Shown here: piece after piece, positions 33,316-45,861 of the stretch
Position numbering within the stretch: the first letter of the stretch is position 1
Layout of the letters: every line of letters starts with the position of its first letter
NCBI GenBank assembly: GCA_036927565.1
Contig: JAYESD010000001.1
Span: forward strand, 34,199,146-34,263,145
Direction of reading: 5' to 3'
DNA from: Tuctoria greenei
Taxonomy: Eukaryota; Streptophyta; Magnoliopsida; Poales; Poaceae
DNA length: 64,000 nucleotides
Notes under the pieces: generated by a model
What the model was told of the DNA's origin: nothing
Database searches by the model: none
The model's input: only the letters and a program-made list of their open reading frames with translations
Made by a program: the position numbers and the translations under genes

Positions 33316-34171
33316 TGATGAGGACATCAACACCGTCGATACATCCACACCCACTCAACGACCAGTTTTCGGTCCGATTACTCGCGCTCTTGCACGTCAA
33401 CTAAACTATCAGGTGAACTCATTCTTGGCCTTATGTCCATGTTATCTAGACCATGGAACCACGTGCTTTCTTGTTTTGCTTCGTAACAATGGAGAGGAGC
33501 CAAAGGGAAGAGAATTCACGCGGACTGGATTTGGACAGCAGAATATCACCAACTTGTGACGGCCACCAAGACTTCATACGGACTCCAATCTGGTAGTTCA
33601 AGTACTTCCTGGATAGATTACCAAGTCTACTTTCAAACGGATCTGACTTCATATCCATATCTATTCGGAGTCATCCGCAATCATTATTTTAATTCGATAC
33701 CTTTTCTGTCCATGGTGCTGCGTCACCAAAGTTGGGCACATGGCCCATGTATCGTTAAGAGCCCATTAGGGACTCGCGATTAGGGTTTGTCATGACCCTA
33801 TGGAGGTATTGAACAGTAGCCGCCGTCCTCATTAGATGGTGAGTTTTTTTTATTCGAAAGTTAGCTTCTGCTGCTTCTTTGTACACGCGCGTGTCGACTA
33901 GATCGCCCGTCTACATGTAATCGGTACCCCACTTTTTGATTGTTTTAATAGATCAGTGCTTGTTCTTGCGTGTTCTTCGATTGCTTGCAGGAACAAAGTC
34001 CCTCGTGGTCAGGTGATTGTGTGCCAGCAAGAACAATACAACTTCGGAGTCGGTGTACCGATCGCTAAGGCGCATCGTCCTGGGGACGGTGTAGTCGGAT
34101 CGCCAACGTCTTCTCCTCCACATTCGAACCCTCCTATTCTCATCGAAAGATCGAGAACCAAAATCCTATCA
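33316..34171 (+). repeat. 5' LTR of CRM element
   Basis: It is 856 bp, about 65 bp longer than the 3' LTR, which has lost a segment corresponding to roughly 33405-33475. The GPITRALARQLNYQV-like reading at its start is the echo of the pol C-terminus coded in the 3' LTR. Confidence 0.88.
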
Positions 34172-34173
34172 TG

Positions 34174-34186
34174 TGGTAATCAGAGC
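34174..34186 (+). other. CRM primer-binding site
   Basis: TGGTAATCAGAGC differs from the tRNA-Met site TGGTATCAGAGC by one inserted A and lies two bases after the LTR. Confidence 0.75.
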
Positions 34187-35241
34187 AAGGTTAATCGGTG
34201 AGAGTTCTACCATTGTTGTTCTTTTCGCTGTTATCATCCTATAGTCCAAAGAAAGAAAAAAATGTTTTTCCATTATTCCTAGACCATTGTTCCTTTTACT
34301 GTCACTACTTAGTTTAGACTTGTTGAGTTCATGGTTGTTTCGACGAGTCAAGTTGCTAGTCCTAGTATTTAGTCCTTTAGAGTGTCAAGTTCTTGTCACA
34401 TTTGATCTGCAAAAAAAAAAACACCATCATCCTCGCCATCACAAAATTAGGGAGATATTCACTTCCTAATTTGCATCTCCAAAAGAGGAAATAATCAAAT
34501 TAGATCTAATTTGGAGTATCTTCTTGGTTTTGGAAGAAAAAGGTTGTAACTTCTTCATATGTTGTCCGTTTGGAAAGTGTAAGCACAATCTAGAAAGGTT
34601 TATCTCGCCATCTTTCCGACGGATCAAACATTGCCCGAAATTTCCATCTGTGCACATTGCAATCACCAAAGAGATTTTGCTATCTTCTACGTATTTTTTT
34701 TATTTGGAAAGCAATATTTATAAGACCTGCAAGGAACCTACGAAAATAAGTGTGCTATTTGTGGTATTTGGTAGCTTATCATCCGATCCTTGTATAATCT
34801 TTTAGAACTGCAGGGCTTTGCAGAAAAAAAAAAGAAAGAAAAAGAAGAAAGAAAGAAACAAAAAGTGAGCTTTAGTTGCTGCTGTTGTAGGCTATTGTGT
34901 TACTGGTGCGAATTTCTTTGTGTCTAGGCTTGCATCTCTAGAATGTTCTAATCTAGGACCAGCACAATACTGTCGTAGAACATTTATTCAACTTGTTATG
35001 ACTAACGTGGTGAAATTTTGTTCCTTGTGCTAGTTCGGCCACCTAAAGCTCCATAGATTGACACCTACTCCTGAAGTTGTTCATTACTTGCTGGTTACAA
35101 TCACCTCCTTGCTGAGCTTGGTAAGAACAGGTAAGAGCTTGATTGAACAGTTTGAGAGTGAGCGAGCTATCCCCACCAGCACCCTTGTAGCTAGGGATAA
35201 CGTTACCCTTTTATATTCGATTGTTCCTTTTTTCTACTACC
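34187..35241 (+). other. CRM untranslated leader
   Basis: About 1 kb without an open frame, AT-rich, with an A/G run at 34826-34862. CRM elements have a long leader before gag. Confidence 0.6.
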
Positions 35242-36232
35242 ATGACAGGAGGAGCAAATGCAAATGAAGACGTGCATTCACCTCGCACACAGGGAATTAT
35301 ACAGCACTTCAAGCGCCAAGTGCGGATACACACAGAAGCGCTTGATGAGGATGTTCATGTTACCAATGACCGCTGTGGTCAATTGGAAAATGTGCAGATC
35401 GACGCCAACACCAAAATAAGCATGTTGGAGGTTTCCATACAAACAATGAACACTTCAATTGGAGCCATCCTGCAGCGCCTTGAGGACAGGGGTTGAGGAC
35501 GAACTGTAGATGGACATGTGAGGAATGCCCCTAGCACTGTACGTGACAATGAAGATGACTATCATGAAGATACTGAGATTGGGGAAGATGAGAACGCTAG
35601 GCCACGACGCCGGCTACAACGCAACTGTCAAGGTATGGGTGGACATCGTCGGCGTGAGGTATGCAATAATGATGATACATTTAACAAGATCAAATTTAAG
35701 ATACCTCCTTTTGATGGTAAATATGACCCTGATGCTTATATTACTTGGGAGATTTCTGTTGATCAAAAATTTGTATGTCACGAATTTCCTGAAAATGCAA
35801 GGGTTAGAGCAGCCACTAGTGAGTTCACTGATTTTGTTTCTATTTGGTGGATAGGACATGGCAAGAAAAATCCTAATAACATACCCCAAACTTGGGAAGC
35901 TTTGAAACGGCTCATGCGGGCTAGATTTCTTCCTTCTTACTATGCACGTGATCTTTAAATAAGTTACAATAATTAAGACATGAAGATAAAAGTGTAGAAG
36001 AGTATTTTCAAGAACTACAAATGGGTACGTTGCGTTGTGATTTAGACGAGGATGAGGAACCAGCTATGGCTAGAATTTTGAGTGGTTTAAACCGTGAAAT
36101 TCAGGTGATCCTTCCTTATAAAGATTACAGTAATGTTACCCGTTTGTTTCATCTTGCTTGTAAAGCTGAAAGGGAAGTGTAGGGACGACGAGCTAGTTCT
36201 AGAACTAATATTTTTGCAGAAAAGACTAGCTC
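35242..36232 (+). pseudogene. CRM GAG, broken
   Basis: The ATG at 35242 (MTGGANANEDVHSPRT) starts GAG; it is the first ATG of this frame after the leader. The capsid region is recognisable by KFKIPPFDGKYDPDAYITWE and MRARFLPSYYARDL, continuing after a one-base loss near 35957 as VEEYFQELQMGTLRC and FHLACKAEREV. Stops lie at 35494 (TGA) and 36180 (TAG). Confidence 0.85.
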
Positions 36233-38654
36233 ATGGCAACACGCACGACTACTCCTCCGATTGGGCATGGTCCCCCGCCATCTTCTTCACCGAGTCGGGT
36301 AGGACCTTCTTCCTCTAGCAACAAGCCATGTGCTCCTTTCACTAGCTCAGCAGCAAAGACAACCCAAAGGCCCACCGAGAGTGCTTCATCCGTAGCATCT
36401 ACAGGGCGAGCTAGAGACGTTCAATGTCACATATGCAAGGGATTCGACCATGTGCAGCGTGACTGTCCAAGCAAACATGTTCTAGTTGTTAAAGATGATG
36501 GTGAGTACTCATCTGCTAGTGATTTCGATGGCGATACACATGCTTTTATTGCAGCTGACTATGCAGGTAGTGACGAACATCAAGAAGAGAATATTGGTAC
36601 AGAAGATGCAGCGCGCTATGAAAGCCTCATTGTGCAGCGTGTGCTTAGTGCCCAAATGGAGAAAGCAAAGCAAAATCAAAGGCACATATTAATCCAAACA
36701 AAGTTTGTTGTCAAAGAGTGTTATTGCCGTATGATCATTGATGGAGGTAACTGCAACAACTTGGCCAGCAGTGACATGGTGGCCAAGCTGACACTAAGCA
36801 CCAAACCGCACCCACATCCCTATTACATTCAATGGTTAAACAACAATAGCAAGGCAAAGGTAACTAGACTTGTGCGAATCAATTTTGCTATTGGATCATA
36901 TAAGGATGTCGTTGAATGTGATGTTGTGCCTATGCAAGCTTGTAATATTTTGCTAGGAAGACCTTGGCAATTTGATAGAGATTCTATGCATCATGGTAGA
37001 TGAAATCAATATTCTTTTCTTTACCATGATAAAAAAATTGTGTTGCATCCTATGTCTCCTGAAGCTATTGTGCAAGATGATGTTGCTAGAGCTAGGAAAA
37101 CTAAATCTCAGGACCATGCTAATGTTGAGAACAATAACAATGGCAAGTCTGTGTTTGATAAGAAAATGAGATATCTCTGAAGGGAAAATGCTTGTTTGCT
37201 ACGAAATCTGATATTAATGAACTTATTGCTTCCACCTTTGTTGCCTATGCTTTGGTATGCAAAGATGCTTTGATTTCCCTTTACGATATGCAACATTCTT
37301 TGCCTCCTGATGTTGCTAACATTTTGCAGGGATATCCTGATGTGTTTCCAAGTGAAGTACCACCAGGACTACCACCACTTTGAGGGACTGAGCACCAGAT
37401 TGACCTCATTCCAGGTGCTTCATTGCCCAACCATGCACCATACAGGACAAACCTAGAAGAAACAAAGGAGATTAAGCGCCATGTACAAGAACTACTCGAC
37501 AAAGGTTATGTGCGTGAATCTCTTAGTCCTTGTGCCGTCCCAGTTATTCTAGTACCTGAAAAGGATGGATCATGACGTATGTGTGTGGATTGTAGAGCAA
37601 TCAATAATATCATCATTCAATATTGTCATCCTATTCCACGCTTAGATGATATGCTTGATGAATTGAGTGGCGTTGTTGTGTTCTCAAAAGTTGATTTGCG
37701 TAGTGATTACCACAAAATTCGCATGAAACTAGGAGATGAATGGAAAACTGCGTCTAAAACCAAGTTCAGTTTATATTTCGGTTTATATGGGTGGTTAGTC
37801 ATGCCTTTTGGGTTAACTAATGCACCTGGCACCTTCATGAGATTAATGAATGAGGTTTTGCGTGCATTCATTGGAAAATTTGTTGTTGTGTACTTTGATG
37901 ATATATTGATTTACAGCCCATGGATGAACATCTTGATCACTTACGTGTTGTTTTTAATGCTTTACGTGAGGCATGTTTATTTAGTAACCTTGAGAAGTGC
38001 ACCTTTTGCATGGATCGAGTCTCTTTTCTTGGCTATATTGTTACTCCATAGGGAATTGAAGTTGATCAAGCCAAGGCGGAGGCTATTCAGGGGTGGCCTG
38101 TACCAAAGACCATCACACAGGTGCGAAGTTTTCTAGGACTGGTTGGGTTCTATCGTTGCTTTGGGAAGGATTTCAACACCATTGCTGCTCCATTGAATGA
38201 CCTTACGAAGAAGGGAGTGCCATTTTCTTGGGGCACCACGCAAGATAATGCCTTAACCATACTAAAAGATAAGTTGATACATGCACCTCTTCTCCAACTT
38301 TCTGATTTTTGTAAGACTTTGGAGCTTGAATGTGATGCTAGTGGGATTGGATTGGGTCGTGTTTTGTTACAAGAAGGAAAACCTGTTGCATATTTTAATG
38401 AGAAAATGAGTGGGCCTGTTTTGAATTATTCTACCTATGATAAGGAATTATATGCTCTTGTACGGACTTTAGAAACATGGCAACATTATTTGTGGCCCAG
38501 AAAATTTGTTATCCATTCTGATCATGAATCACCAAAGCATATTAGAAGTCAAGGGAAACTAAATCGTAGGCATGCTAAGTGGATGGAATTTATTGAATCT
38601 TTTCCTTATGTCATCAAACACAGAAAAGGAAAGGACAATGTTATTGCTGATTGA
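36233..38654 (+). pseudogene. CRM zinc knuckle, protease, reverse transcriptase and RNase H, broken
   Basis: The CCHC knuckle CHICKGFDHVQRDC is near 36430. The protease has MIIDGGNCNNLASS, with DGG in place of DS/TG. The polymerase has CVDCRAINNIIIQYCHPIPR, the palm YFDDILIYS near 37895, and then, after a frameshift at about 37920, VRSFLGLVGFYR. RNase H shows ELECDASGIG, YDKELYAL and VIHSDHES, the acidic active-site blocks, ending at KGKDNVIAD. Stops occur near 37001, 37381, 37573 and 38050. The enzyme copies retroelement RNA into DNA in active relatives; this one cannot. Confidence 0.9.
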
Positions 38655-39247
38655 GCACCAGATGCCTCATGTTGAGTTTGCTTATAATCGCTCCCTACAT
38701 TATAGTACTAAGAAATGCCCTTTATGAATTTGTACCTCGTGCTCCTATTGATTTATTACCTCTTCCATCAATGGAGCGAGTATATTTTGATGCTAAACAT
38801 CAGGCGGAATTGATCTTCAAATTGCGTAAAACCACTAGGAAGAATATAGAGTGCATGAATGCTAAGTACAAACTTGCTGGTAGTAAGGGAAAGAAATCTA
38901 TCACTTTTGAACATGGTGATTTAGTTTGGCTACATTTGCAAAATGATAGGTTTCCTTATGTGAGAAAATCTAAATTGTTACATCGAGCTGATGGTTCATT
39001 CAAAGTGTTATAAAGGATTAATGATAATGCATATAAACTCGAGTTGCCTGCGGATTTCACGGTTAGTCCCATATTTAACATTGTAGATTTGAAGCCATAT
39101 TTGGGGGAAGAAGATGAGGTTGAGTCGCGAACGACTCAAATACAAGAAGGGGAGGATGATGAGGACATCAACACCGTTGCAGCATCCACACCCACTCAAC
39201 TACCGGTTTTCGGTCCGATTACTCGTGCTCATGCACGTCATGCTTAG
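38655..39247 (+). pseudogene. CRM integrase C-terminus with CR motif running into the 3' LTR
   Basis: After NVIAD the sequence jumps to MPHVEFAYNRSLHYS, the end of the integrase core, so the zinc finger and the D-D-E region (about 0.9 kb) are missing. The rest is well kept: FEHGDLVWLHLQNDRFP, ADGSFKVL, a TAA at 39011, then YKLELPADF, VDLKPYLGEEDEVESRTTQ and GPITRAHARHA. The last 91 bases (39157-39247) lie inside the 3' LTR. A pol C-terminus coded by the LTR and ending in such a motif is a hallmark of the autonomous CRM group. Confidence 0.85.
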
Positions 39248-39947
39248 GAACACTGGAGAGGAGCCAAAGGGAAGAGAATTCAAGTGGACTGGATTTGGAG
39301 AGCAGAACATCACCAACATGTGACGGCCACCACGACTTCATACGGGCTCCGATCTGAGAGTTCAAGTACTTTCTGTAAAAATTACCAAGTCTACTTTCAA
39401 ACAGATCTGACACCATATCCATATCTATTCGGAGTTGTCCGCAATCGTTATTTTAATTTAGTGACCTTTTCTGTCCATGATGTTGCTTCACCAAAGTTGG
39501 GCCCATGGCCCATGTATCATTAAGAGCCCAATAGGAACTCGTGATTAGGGTTTCTCACGACCCTAGGGAGGTATTAAACAGTAGTCGCCGTCCTCATTAA
39601 ATGATGGATTTTGTTTATTCAAAAGTTAGCTTCTGCTGCTTCTTTGTACACGCGCGTGTCGACTAGATCGCCCGTCTACTTGTATTCGGAACCACACTTT
39701 TTGATTGTTTCAATGGATCAGTATTTGTTCTTCTTGTTCTTGAGTGTTCTTCGATTGCTTGCAGGAACAAAAACCCTCATGGTCAGGTTGATTGTGCGTC
39801 AGCAAGAACAATACAACTTTGGAGTTGGTGTACCGATCGCTAAGGCGCATCGTCCTGGGGACGGTGTAGTCAGATCACCAACGTCTTCTCCTCTATAAAT
39901 CGAACTCTCCTATTCTTATCGAAAGATCGGAAACCAAGATCCTATCA
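39157..39947 (+). repeat. 3' LTR of CRM element
   Basis: It is 791 bp, collinear with 33316-34171 apart from one deletion near 39240. The last 91 bases of pol overlap its start. Confidence 0.88.
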
Positions 39948-40123
39948 CCCGCACCCGAGCCGACGTATTGTTAATGTGGGTTAACTTTGCACCCGCGAGT
40001 CCCCATTGAGCACCCAAACTGAAATCCATCGTCGTGTCCTGGGTCCGTGGTGCACAGCCCAGCCCAATAGACCGAGATATTCTATTCAACCGAGTCCGAG
40101 CGCATGTCAACTGGCAACCCTAG

Positions 40124-41101
40124 GTTCTCCTCTCTCGACAAGCAACACTCGATCTCCTTCTTAGCGATACTCCCAACCCTGCCGCCGCCTGCACTGAGCA
40201 CCGCCTGTCGCCACATTCATCGCAACGCCGCACGCTCGCCGATCGCCCCTGTATCCCAGCACCGCACGCCCGCCGCCCCGCACGTTTGGACTTTGGATCT
40301 CGCCACCTGCTTCCCCCAGTGGCCCAGCGCTTGGACCCCGCCACCGGCACTCGGTCCGGCGCTGCCAAGTTCGACGACATCGGCACGTGGGACATTGAGA
40401 AGGTTGGGGCCAGTGGGTCCTTCGTGGCCGTTGTAGCTGCCAGCATCGGCACGGAGTGCAAAGTTCACCGCTCGATTCAGTAGTGTGCGATGCGAAGCTA
40501 CTCACCTCAACGATTTTTATTTTTCCCTTTGCTTGTTCAGATTTGCACAGACGATTGGGACTGGGATTCGGCGACCATGCTTGCTCAGATCCCCGCCGTG
40601 GCCGTCCCACCCGCATCCGTTAGGGTTTTGACTTAGATTCGACGGGTACCAGAAACCCGCCCGATGCGGATTCGAATGCCATTTTTCATCCGCGGATTCG
40701 GATTCGAATCGAAAATCCACCCGCGTACATTTTCAGTTCGAGTGAGTTTTCATTCCACTCGACCCCCATCCCTTACCCACTCACATCTACGAAAACATCC
40801 TGAACCCCACGTATACTTTTGGTCTTGCATTCGATGCTTGTAACAATAGGTGGACAGGTGATGAGGCTGAGATGGCCCGGGTAATATTATTAATTGTTTA
40901 CAGCAAGGTGATCACCAAGAAACTTATTAGTCATCCAGGCATGTCATCTCCAAGGAACTCACGGCCCCTGTCTGCTACTAAGGCAAGCGCATGGCACACA
41001 CCTGCAACCTGAACATAAACACCGGGAAATGCAGGCAGTGATGGCAGGCCCTGCTGTATAACTCGATCATCCAGCTGGCCGCGTCCGTCCGGCCATCCTC
41101 A
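40124..41101. other. GC-rich then low-complexity spacer, no gene identified
   Basis: 40124-40620 is GC-rich with open frames on several strands but no recognised domain. 40640-40775 contains CGGATTCGAAT and ACCCGC half-repeats ending ACCCCCATCCCT, another GGGATGG-type MITE remnant. 40776-41101 should hold the 3' untranslated region of the minus-strand gene at 41102. Confidence 0.4.
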
Positions 41102-42828
41102 TCACTGTTCCTTGATCTCCGGCGATTGGAGCAACGCCGGCTGCACGACGCCGCGTATGCTGGGCAGGTCGACCAGCCACTTCCCCAGCGTGTCGGTGCT
41201 CGCCGTGCCGACCCTGTTGACGGTGAGGAGGCGGTAGCTCCAGGCGAGGACTTCCGGGAGGCAGGCCCGGAGGAGGTAGACCCCCATGTACCATCTCGGC
41301 TCGAACACGTACCTCGCGCCCCGGCACACGTCCCGCACCACCGTCCTCGCGAAGTCGCCGACGCGCTCCGCTGGCGTCGGCCCGAGGATCGCCTGGTCCA
41401 GAGTGCCACACACAATTTAAGCTCAGTTACTTATCTCTGGTAGTGGCATGAACCAAATTCATCACTGAGGGATCAGTGTGGAGCTAATATAATTATTAGT
41501 TAGAGATCGTTAGTGGCTGGCAGTGTACGCGTAAGTACGTCTCTTTCGTCCTGGTCGACCTTCATCTCCCCCTCCTTGGTGAGGATCTTCCCCTTGGTGA
41601 TCTCCGACTCGACCACGCCCGGCACCACCTCCGTTATGCGGATGTCCCCGCCCAGCTCCATCCTCAGGGTGTCGTAAAAGTTGAGCGCTGCTGCCTTGCT
41701 AGCCTGCAAATCGAACTCCAGTCATTATTTAGCAACAGTGTCATGCTGGTGTCAGTAGGATACTAGGATCGAAGTGACATTGTAGAAGGTGTTCCTTCCG
41801 ATGAATATGTATGCCGAGTTCGAGGTGACGCCGACGATCCGGCCATGGGTTTTCTTCAGATGGGGTATGGCACGCTGAGTAGGATACACATGGCCCCAAA
41901 AGTTGATGTCCTATACATATGGAAGAAGCAGTCAGAACGAAGGGAAAAAACCCACAAAAGATGCAAAGACAAAATAGTTTCCAGAGATTGAGAATTATTG
42001 AACCCTATATATTCGATCTCCTACCATCAGTTGTCGGAAATGGTTCACGTCCTCAACCTCTTCGAACCTGCAAACCTGCCAGATCGATGCGTTGTTCACT
42101 AGATGGTCCACTGCAAGTGCAACAGAAATTTAGTAATTAAATGCACGGTCCAATACCATTTGTCATGAAGATCAATTCGTCTGGCATATACTAGTATTCT
42201 TTTCTTCCAGGGAATTATTTTTATCGACCATATACCAAAGTGAAGGAAAGTTGGGATCGGAGGTGCACAAATTTAATCGATCTAGCGGTCGTGTAGTGAT
42301 GAAGAGCAAAGGCGAACGTACGTCTACCAAAGTAACGGATCGTGTCGTCGATGAACTTGTCGCACTGGTCGGGCTTGGAGACGTCGGCCGGCAGGACGAG
42401 GACGCCTGGCGAACCCATCGCCAGCGCACTGTCGCCAACCTCACGGAGGCTCACCTCCCTTCTTGCCACCAGCGCCAGGTAGGCTCCCCTCTTCGCGTAC
42501 TCGTAAGCCAGGTGCTACGCACGCAGATGAGTGGTAGGATACAATCAACAAAGTAGCAACGACCACGTGTTGTGACTTGTGTGTGGCTGTTGGTGATATA
42601 GCTTTTTTTGGACCGGCTGGTAAGTGGGAACGCTGGTAATACCTCGCCGATGCCGGAGGAAGCGCCGGTGATGAGGACGACCTTGCCGGCGACGTCCTCA
42701 GGGAAGACGGCGTCGAGGAAGTAGGTCGTGAGCTTGTACACGTAGTACGCCGGGAGGACCAGCGCCAGCAGCGCCGTAAGCCCCGCCTGCAGAACGGCGC
42801 CGGACAGCTTGCTCACCACTGCCGCCAT
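41102..42828 (-). CDS. steroleosin / 11-beta-hydroxysteroid dehydrogenase-like SDR, six exons
   Basis: Six minus-strand exons with GT-AG introns keep one open frame of 348 codons: 42643-42828, 42328-42514, 42025-42110, 41779-41910, 41539-41703 and 41102-41392. The protein starts with a hydrophobic anchor (residues 14-38) interrupted by Pro at LVLPAYYVYK. The NADP-binding TGASSGIG is at 54-61, ALVARRE (Arg after strand 2, favouring NADPH) at about 76-82, NNAS at 130-133, catalytic Ser183 (VTSNSAY) and Tyr196-Lys200 (YNASK). Steroleosins sit on seed oil bodies and oxidise or reduce sterol-type hydroxyls. Length, N-terminal anchor and RGARYVFEPRWYMGVYLL near the end match the grass family. All catalytic residues are present, so it is probably functional. 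The exon 4 donor (GTCACT) is weak. The outer CACTA starts about 950 bp upstream of the ATG. Confidence 0.9.
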
Positions 42829-42921
42829 CCTACTGTATTACTTGTCGCCGGCGACCTCTCGGGGACAGATCGACTACTGTTATGCCGCCGTTGTTCCGCG
42901 GGAGAGGCGCGCGGGCGTGTT

Positions 42922-42937
42922 ATGCATGCAGCATGCT
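42922..42937 (-). promoter_or_regulatory. RY-type (CATGCA) element upstream of the SDR gene
   Basis: TGCATGCA at 42923-42930 and a nearby GCATGC at 42931-42936 lie about 95-110 bp upstream of the ATG. RY motifs bind B3 factors that drive seed-specific genes, which agrees with a seed oil-body protein. ACGTG-type cores (about 43035-43060) lie further upstream. I saw no clear TATA box. 42829-43443 otherwise holds nothing but promoter and AT-rich sequence. Confidence 0.4.
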
Positions 42938-43443
42938 GCCGTTGCCGCGTGCGCGCAGGCAGCGGGCTGAAGGAGACGCGTGGAGGAGAGACGATGCCGG
43001 GGTGGCACACGTACCCGCGCTGGCACCTAAGCTCGTCCACGTCCCGCCGCCCGTACGTGCAGCACCCATGTGCCAAGGACAAAGGGAAGCTCGAGTGCAA
43101 AACGCTCGCCCCCTGGCTCACCTACCAACAGTCTTGTCCGGCTCCGCAAATCTTTGTGGTTTCTGAGTTTGATCAATATGAAATAATTTTAAATTTTGGT
43201 TAGTAAACGACTAATATAATGGAAAACAGTGTTATTAGACTCATCATGATCTAACTCTTTATTTAGAATATTTCATTTTTATAAGTGTTGTTGGTCAAAT
43301 TTTTATTTTGATGAAATATATAAATACACGTATTTTAAGAATACTTAAGATTTCTTACATTTATAAACGGCCTAAGTAATGGAAAAGAAAAATAATTAAA
43401 AAATATGCACTAGACAGGGCATTGCTAGGTCCACCCTATAAAA

Positions 43444-43608
43444 CACTACAAGAAACGAAATATTTTTGTGTGCCACCCACGAAAATACACGTATTTTCGA
43501 CATCTTAACTGTGTGAGTCAAAAATTCACGAAAGTAATTATTTTCATGGGTTTTTTCTTTATTTTTGTAGATTTCCGATCCACGAAAATAAATCATCTTC
43601 CTGTAGTG
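43444..43608. mobile_element. 165-bp CACTA-type MITE
   Basis: The ends are CACTACAAGAAA and CTTCCTGTAGTG, flanked by a 3-bp duplication AAA (43441-43443 and 43609-43611). Internal CACGAAAATA copies in both orientations act as subterminal repeats. The AT-rich stretch 43609-43774 after it has no gene. Confidence 0.65.
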
Positions 43609-44295
43609 AAAAGGGTGAATTTACTATGTTTGCTCGTAAATATACAACTTTATAGCTTTGGCTTAAGTCAAACTTTCTGAATTTTGATCAATAATATATA
43701 AGTATAATTATTTTAAATTAGAAAAGATACATAGTTAATGTTAAAATATTGTGGCGAAGTGGTGTTGAAATGTTCACTACGTAAGAAAGGCTAACTTGAG
43801 ACGAGCCCCAACGAAGAAGGGAGACGAACAAATTGTGTGTCTCCGTTGTTGCGTCTCGCATTACGTTGTCATCAGAGACGTGCGACTGGTGCGTCACCGA
43901 TCATCCTAAGTGCGAGACATGGTCAAAAGAAGCGTGTCCCCTTTCTTTGTGTCATAACAGACATCCTTTACGGGGTCGTTGGAGACGTGAGTGGTGCGCG
44001 TCGCCCATCAACATACACGCGAGACAAACACTAACAAATCCTGTCGCAGGTTTATTGCCTGATCCGAGACGTACTTTATGGAAGCATGTCTCCTTTATTT
44101 AGGTAATCCGAGACGTTCTCTGCTATAGCTCGTCGGGGATTGTTTTCAGGCAGAGTCGCCTATTAAGTGCTCCCACCTTAATTATACTGAATGTCGGTTG
44201 CATCCTGGAGCTTGCCAGGATTTGGCAGCAATATTGCCAGTGTCAACAACATACACATACATGAACATATGTATAGCCAAAAAGATCACACCTTA

Positions 44296-45861
44296 CACTA
44301 CTACAAAATGTATTTTTGCAGGCGCTACAAAAATTTTTTTTACAGGCAGACTGTAAAGAAATCCGTCTGTGCTGTAAAATGCTTCAAAAACCGCTTGTGA
44401 TAATCACATATTACGGGCGGTTCATAACTAAAAACCATTTCTAAAAAAATAGTATATCACATACGGTTGGTGGTACAAACCGCCTGTGATAATGCACAAT
44501 ATCACAGGCGGTTAGTGACACAAACCGCCTGCGAAAATACTACCGAAGCCCATTCAGCTCCTCAACCAATCAGCGCTCTTCACTCGGATCCACACATCAT
44601 TGTTTGTTCGTCTCCCTCCTCAATAATACTCCACCCACCCGTCTCCTTCCCAAACCAGCAGAGTCCAAAATCCTCAATCTCTCTCGACTTCAAGGTTCGC
44701 CTCCCTACGTGCGCCTCCACCTTTGCCCCGACCCTACCAAGAATCGCCGCTCCCGCTAGTGTCAGAGGCAGGCCGCCGCCGCGGCTGTAGGGGCAGCAAT
44801 CGCGTCCTCCTCCAGTGGCCAGCCAGACTGGTGGATGGACGGACGGGGAGGACGGGAGCCTACTGACGCAACCGTCAACGACTTCAGCAAGCCCATAGCT
44901 ACAACGGGTACAACAGCAAGGACTCGAGACTCATCGTTCAGGTTCGTTCGCCTAGGTTCCAAAACATCAGCCTCCCCGATTGAAGCAAGTGGATCTGACC
45001 CACAACCCGTTTGCCCGCGCAGGTACTCGGGGAGAGGAACAGCGGCGGCATCTGGAGCATGGAGGTCGCGACATCAGCAAGTAGACGTCCTGACCGGCGA
45101 ACAAGGTGTTGACATCAAGTCGTCAGCCAACACGCTGACACACAACAAGGTGTTGTCCCTGTAGGAGAAGCTGTACCCATACGTAAGCCCTCAAAAATCT
45201 AAGTACACCACCGTCGATGAATGCCTCAACAGTCTGCTCTGAAGTCTGAAGAACAACATGCTCCTCTGCTCTCAACAAACTCTAAGGCTCTGCTAGTGGC
45301 AGCTGTTGTATTAGTCGTAATAGAACTTCAGCTTGTGCTTCCAAATTCAGTTTGATGGTCTGTACTTTGTATTCCATGGTCAATAATGTTTCAATTTTAC
45401 AGATTCCAGTGTAACCGTCTGGTCTATAATGTATTGCATGGTCAAATCATTTTTTTATATGTTGTAATGTTTCTTCGTAGCCCCCAACAGTTCATGTTGT
45501 CAGTCACGAATACAGTGCACCGCCTGTGATAATACTATGCATGTTCAGTTCCTTATTTTTACAGGCGGTTTTTAATTAAAAACCGTTTGTGAAAATGATT
45601 TTTACAGGCGGTTTGTAATTAAAAACCGTCTGTGATAATGCATTTTTACAGGCGGTTTGTAATTAAAACCGCCTCTGATAATGCAATTTTACAGGCGGAT
45701 TTTAGTTAAAAACCGCCTGTGATAATGCACTTTTACAGGCGGATTTTGTTGCCGCCTGTGATAATCGCTTATTTTCACAGGCTCTTTGTTACAAGCGGTT
45801 TTTAAATCCGCCAGCGATAATATGTTTAGAGCCGTTTGTAAAAATGTTTTTTGTAGTAGTG
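44296..45861. mobile_element. inner CACTA element, 1.57 kb
   Basis: The 13-bp ends CACTACTACAAAA and TTTTGTAGTAGTG are flanked by the duplication TTA (44293-44295 and 45862-45864). Subterminal repeats CAGGCGGTTTTTAATTAAAA and ACCGCCTGTGATAATGC fill both arms (44330-44540 and 45515-45845). The middle, 44550-45400, is GC-rich and looks like captured leader and coding sequence, but I could not identify the gene. No transposase is present. Confidence 0.88.

Larger units (their letters stand above)
33316..39947 (+). mobile_element. CRM-type (centromeric) Gypsy retrotransposon, integrase-deleted
   Basis: Both LTRs start TGATGAGGACATCAACACC and end CCTATCA. The element is flanked by a perfect 5-bp duplication CCCGC (33311-33315 and 39948-39952) and is 6.63 kb long. 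The internal order is primer site, long leader, gag, protease, reverse transcriptase, RNase H and the integrase C-terminus. The conserved GAG block, the DGG-type protease and a pol frame that runs into the 3' LTR all fit the CRM clade, whose members target grass centromeres. The integrase zinc finger and catalytic core are absent. Stops and frameshifts are frequent, so the copy is old and inactive. Confidence 0.92.

Noticed and set aside
33185..33559. Plus-strand ORF of 124 codons
   Set aside because: It joins MITE sequence to the 5' LTR of the CRM element; the readable part is the echo of the pol tail coded by the LTR.
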